Origin: Streptococcus mitis
GTDB taxonomy: Bacteria; Bacillota; Bacilli; Lactobacillales; Streptococcaceae
Length of the DNA: 34,012 bases
Assembly (NCBI RefSeq): GCF_000722685.1
Contig: NZ_JPFV01000009.1
Coordinates: 1-34,012, forward strand
Direction: 5' to 3'
Part shown: positions 33,401-34,012 of the stretch, piece after piece
Layout: each line of letters opens with the position of its first letter
Position numbering within the stretch: position 1 is the stretch's first letter
Translations under genes and position numbers: made by a program
The notes under the pieces: model-generated
What the model was told of the DNA's origin: nothing
Database searches by the model: none
Seen by the model: only the letters and a program-made list of their open reading frames with translations

Positions 33401-34012
33401 CACAACCAGTAGATGTAACAACACCAGCTCAAAAGACACCAACACTAGATGTTGAACAAGATCCTAAGACAGGTGACGTTACAGTAACACCTAAGAAACC
33501 AGATGGATCAACATTCCCACCAGGAACTACGGTAGAAATCCCAGGTGAAGATGGCCCAATCACTGTTGAAATCGGTGAAAACGGTAAAGGTAAAGTACCA
33601 AATGACAAACTTCCTAAGAAAGATGTCCCAGGTACAGGTGAGATTACTGAACCAGGTCAACCAACAGTAGAAGTTCCTAATGTAACAACTCCAGCTAAGG
33701 TCACACCAGAAACACCAACAACTGAAAAACCAGTTGCGATTGAAATTACTCGTAAACCAAATGGTGATGCAGTAGTAACGCCTAAGAAACCAGATGGTTC
33801 AACATACCCATCAGGCAGCAAGGTAGTGATTCCAGGTGAAAACAACACACCAATCGAAGTTACAATTGGCGACAATGGTTCAGGTGAAGTACCAAATGAC
33901 AAACTTCCTAAGAAAGATGTCCCAGGTACAGGAACAGTAACAGAACCTAACAAGAAACCATCACAACCAGTAGATGTAACAACACCAGCTCAAAAGACAC
34001 CAACACTAGATG
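27496..34012 (+). CDS. Giant YSIRK surface protein with Ig/Rib-like repeats, 3' end outside the window
   Basis: The frame stays open from ATG 27496 (AAGGAGG 4 bases upstream) to the window edge, at least 2,172 codons. In order: signal peptide with RYSIRKYSFGAASVAVAALM, cleaved near residue 49; a charged helical region (about 100-275); a beta-rich region (about 290-560) that could be the binding head; Ig-like segments; a 169-residue super-repeat (putative-Ig 'ITPIPVTAVDN' block plus Rib/alpha-like 'YNPTGDSLTVNQGQ' block) from residue 865; a TSP3-like calcium stretch (DTDGDGTPDKVDSDDDNDG, from 1385); and Pro/Gly-rich repeats of 89 and 98 residues from about 1424. The sorting motif, if present, is beyond the window. 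Probably an adhesin; the ligand is unknown and I do not recognise a named protein. Confidence 0.88.
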   Translation, partial: MENKSNFLNRIKRQQREKVLRYSIRKYSFGAASVAVAALMFLGARVASADSVLPNAPQSNTANAGVVNPKDKVDSPVDVAGSTENKVDAGNQALTTAAPSASTVDKAKLKKVVEELNVLLSTKLNLDESVVSPVKDRLQKGKEALESSELAQKDIDELVELLSKDVTVVSAAKEATEVQVDKQADKTEKPADNLASQTSPEVSASEESQTVSAKKDALKVSVDQLQAAVLELPEHETSKEVLEKANELLGLAQGVLENTTVSLNDVEDMTKRVKRMFTSVKNATTRLNSGARDSRNGQRMAQGTQFRAYTATSSSGAMKNVRYFASVDKNTNGGSYLRNDNPEFTERKTVVKSRYEQNSSGRWMVYDVYFNNNGKAMVDQSYGQHYYFQPPFNIMDPSNTVRDLTITRYRNVDGNPNRKLSDGGSGFQQVGSTVTISDPWHQKDRLFDNDRRSLYDPNSGVTRENQKWYVFKRNQNDVYLDSIVRKTDGNYTGGVSYTLGMEVGKVDVDYAIHMTARVKLRDNVTDQQAANGNVYAASVTSGLTTNQSYIVGSRGTSVKAEPDAPKDPIQGLTVTKTVGDALGDPDDPANSGYVRHKYGKPFPPGMTWSWVGDVKPTSTAQAGVFKYTSVATYQDGTKSTDANSGSDGRVTVIVKPKPPVITPNLEHKKGLPNQQITVNVGNGVPNNSKVNIYDGDRIIGTGTTNGQTATVTVKEPLPGKPLKAETVVTNNNGTVTSDKSNPVTPTEAPDNQPPTLTISRPSQEVVEGENVTFTLTARDNKVVNIDFNDFANKYLTRVQQQKASYTYTKNTPEEKVIEITITTEKGDVGKENKIEFRANDGKLQANNGKPVTFTFTVTSRDKIAPTITAGDATVTKNEPITPIPVTAVDNPGGVGMRDKTPIEVSGLPKGLTYTNGKITGTPTGPVGNSTVTIKAYDKNGNKAEKTITITVKDQASKYNPTGDSLTVNQGQPITDEAVKAKVTNFGPGTLTVESKPTSTATAGNAGNAVVKVTYSDGSSDTVNVPVTVKDVTGPTITANDATVTKNEPITPIPVTAVDNTGGVGMRDNNPIQVSNLPQGLKYEKGQITGTTNAKTGFYTVKITAYDKNNTASTKSIRITVQDQTDKYNPTGDSLTVNQGQEITDEAVKAKVTNYGPGTLTVESKPTSTATAGDAGNAVVKVTYPDGSTDTVNVPVTVKDVTGPTITAESATVTKNTPITPIPVTAVDNTGGVGMRDNNPIQVSNLPQGLKYENGQITGTTNAKTGFYTVKITAYDKNNTASTKTIRITVQDQLAGTATGKTVPEKTPVPANTKVVTPNRPGTTITVDGPVNGLTVDNGGNLVGTPKVTDWGPKEEEKTVEIPVKLKNGTEEVVVKVPITIERDTDGDGTPDKVDSDDDNDGIPDKDEENNGTDPKTPTTQTPTIEITRKPNGDAVVTPKKPDGSTYPSGSKVVIPGENNTPIEVTIGDNGSGEVPNDKLPKKDVPGTGTVTEPNKKPSKPVDVTTPARKTPKLELDQDPKTGDVTVTPKKPDGSTYPPGTTVEIPGENGTPITVTIGENGSGKVPNDNLPKKDVPGTGKITEPGQPTVEVPVETPAKVTPETPTTEKPVAIEITRKPNGDAVVTPKKPDGSTYPPGTTVEIPGENGTPITVTIGENGSGKVPNDNLPKKDVPGTGKITEPGQPTVEVPVETPAKVTPETPVTEKPVAIEITRKPNGDAVVTPKKPDGSTYPPGTTVEIPGENGTPITVTVGDNGSGEVPNDNLPKKAVPGTGKVTEPNKKPSQPVDVTTPAQKTPTLDVEQDPKTGDVTVTPKKPDGSTYPPGTKVEIPGKDGPITVEIGENGKGKVPNSELPEGKVPGTGKITEPGKPAVEVPNVTTPAKVIPETPTTEKPVAIEITRKPNGDAIVTPKKPDGSTYPSGSKVVIPGENNTPIEVTIGDNGSGEVPNDNLPKKAVPGTGTVTEPNKKPSQPVDVTTPAQKTPTLDVEQDPKTGDVTVTPKKPDGSTFPPGTTVEIPGEDGPITVEIGENGKGKVPNDKLPKKDVPGTGEITEPGQPTVEVPNVTTPAKVTPETPTTEKPVAIEITRKPNGDAVVTPKKPDGSTYPSGSKVVIPGENNTPIEVTIGDNGSGEVPNDKLPKKDVPGTGTVTEPNKKPSQPVDVTTPAQKTPTLD
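30088..31368 (+). repeat. 507-bp coding super-repeat (Ig-like plus Rib-like)
   Basis: The PTITA.DATVTKNEPITPIPV block starts at 30088, 30595 and 31102, exactly 507 bp apart. The first two copies carry a following Rib-like block (SKYNPTGDSLTVNQGQ, DKYNPTGDSLTVNQGQ); the third ends after the Ig-like block. Confidence 0.85.
31765..34012 (+). repeat. Alternating 267/294-bp coding repeats, continuing past the window
   Basis: Unit starts are 31765, 32032, 32326, 32617, 32884, 33178, 33445, 33739 and 34006. A-type units begin IEITRKPNGDA and are 89 residues; B-type units begin LELDQDPKTGDV or LDVEQDPKTGDV and are 98 residues. The third unit (97 residues) is a hybrid with an A-type head and B-type tail. 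Confidence 0.9.

Noticed and set aside
29571..33953. Minus-strand ORFs rich in Val, Pro, Gly and Ser
   Set aside because: They lie opposite the continuous plus-strand frame and repeat with its units; an effect of codon bias in the Pro/Thr/Gly-rich repeats.

Overview
The window looks like the chromosome of a mitis-group Streptococcus (S. mitis, S. oralis, S. pseudopneumoniae or a close relative of S. pneumoniae). Evidence: a BOX element; low GC; consensus streptococcal promoters, several with extended -10 boxes; housekeeping proteins (QueA, NagB, RpsU, HprK, Lgt) that read like their pneumococcal counterparts; and three very large YSIRK-signal surface proteins, two with a visible LPXTG sorting motif. 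Identification rests on recalled family knowledge, not on a database search.

Layout. (1) 1-7295: bgaA, the surface beta-galactosidase, behind a good promoter and a full-match CcpA cre site, but broken by a one-base deletion in a G tract at 1833-1836. (2) 7475-12623: a DUF3397 membrane protein facing left, then a rightward operon: mnmL and mnmM (wobble-uridine tRNA modification), a small Cys-containing gene that is also frameshifted, a CPA1 Na+/H+ antiporter and a YihY/BrkB membrane protein. (3) About 12655-14186: a degraded accessory patch that appears to be inserted in the middle of a terminator hairpin. It holds the tail of a replication-initiator-like gene, a broken secreted-protein gene, a 36-codon membrane peptide and several hairpins. 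(4) 14213-19173: conserved core. queA faces left and nagB faces right under a NagR-type operator and a cre-like site; then rpsU, a BOX element, and the hprK-lgt-DUF948-YtxH operon. (5) 19573-26871: a 2,432-residue wall-anchored protein with a lipase-like alpha/beta-hydrolase head and a stalk of 15 repeats, each exactly 116 residues. (6) 27496 to the window end: a second giant YSIRK protein, 2,172 codons seen and still open, with Ig-like/Rib-like super-repeats followed by alternating 89/98-residue repeats. Its transcript is predicted to start inside fifteen perfect copies of a 9-bp repeat.

How the parts relate. BgaA trims host glycans, NagB feeds released amino sugars into glycolysis, and HprK sets the HPr(Ser-P) signal that CcpA reads at cre sites such as those before bgaA and nagB. 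Lgt and the YSIRK/LPXTG proteins belong to envelope biogenesis and host contact. The strongest leads are the 9-bp array at the start site of the last gene, the mosaic fixed-length repeats of the lipase-like protein, and the small inserted patch. Three genes are broken by single-base length changes in or beside short homopolymer runs, so sequencing error must be excluded before calling them pseudogenes.
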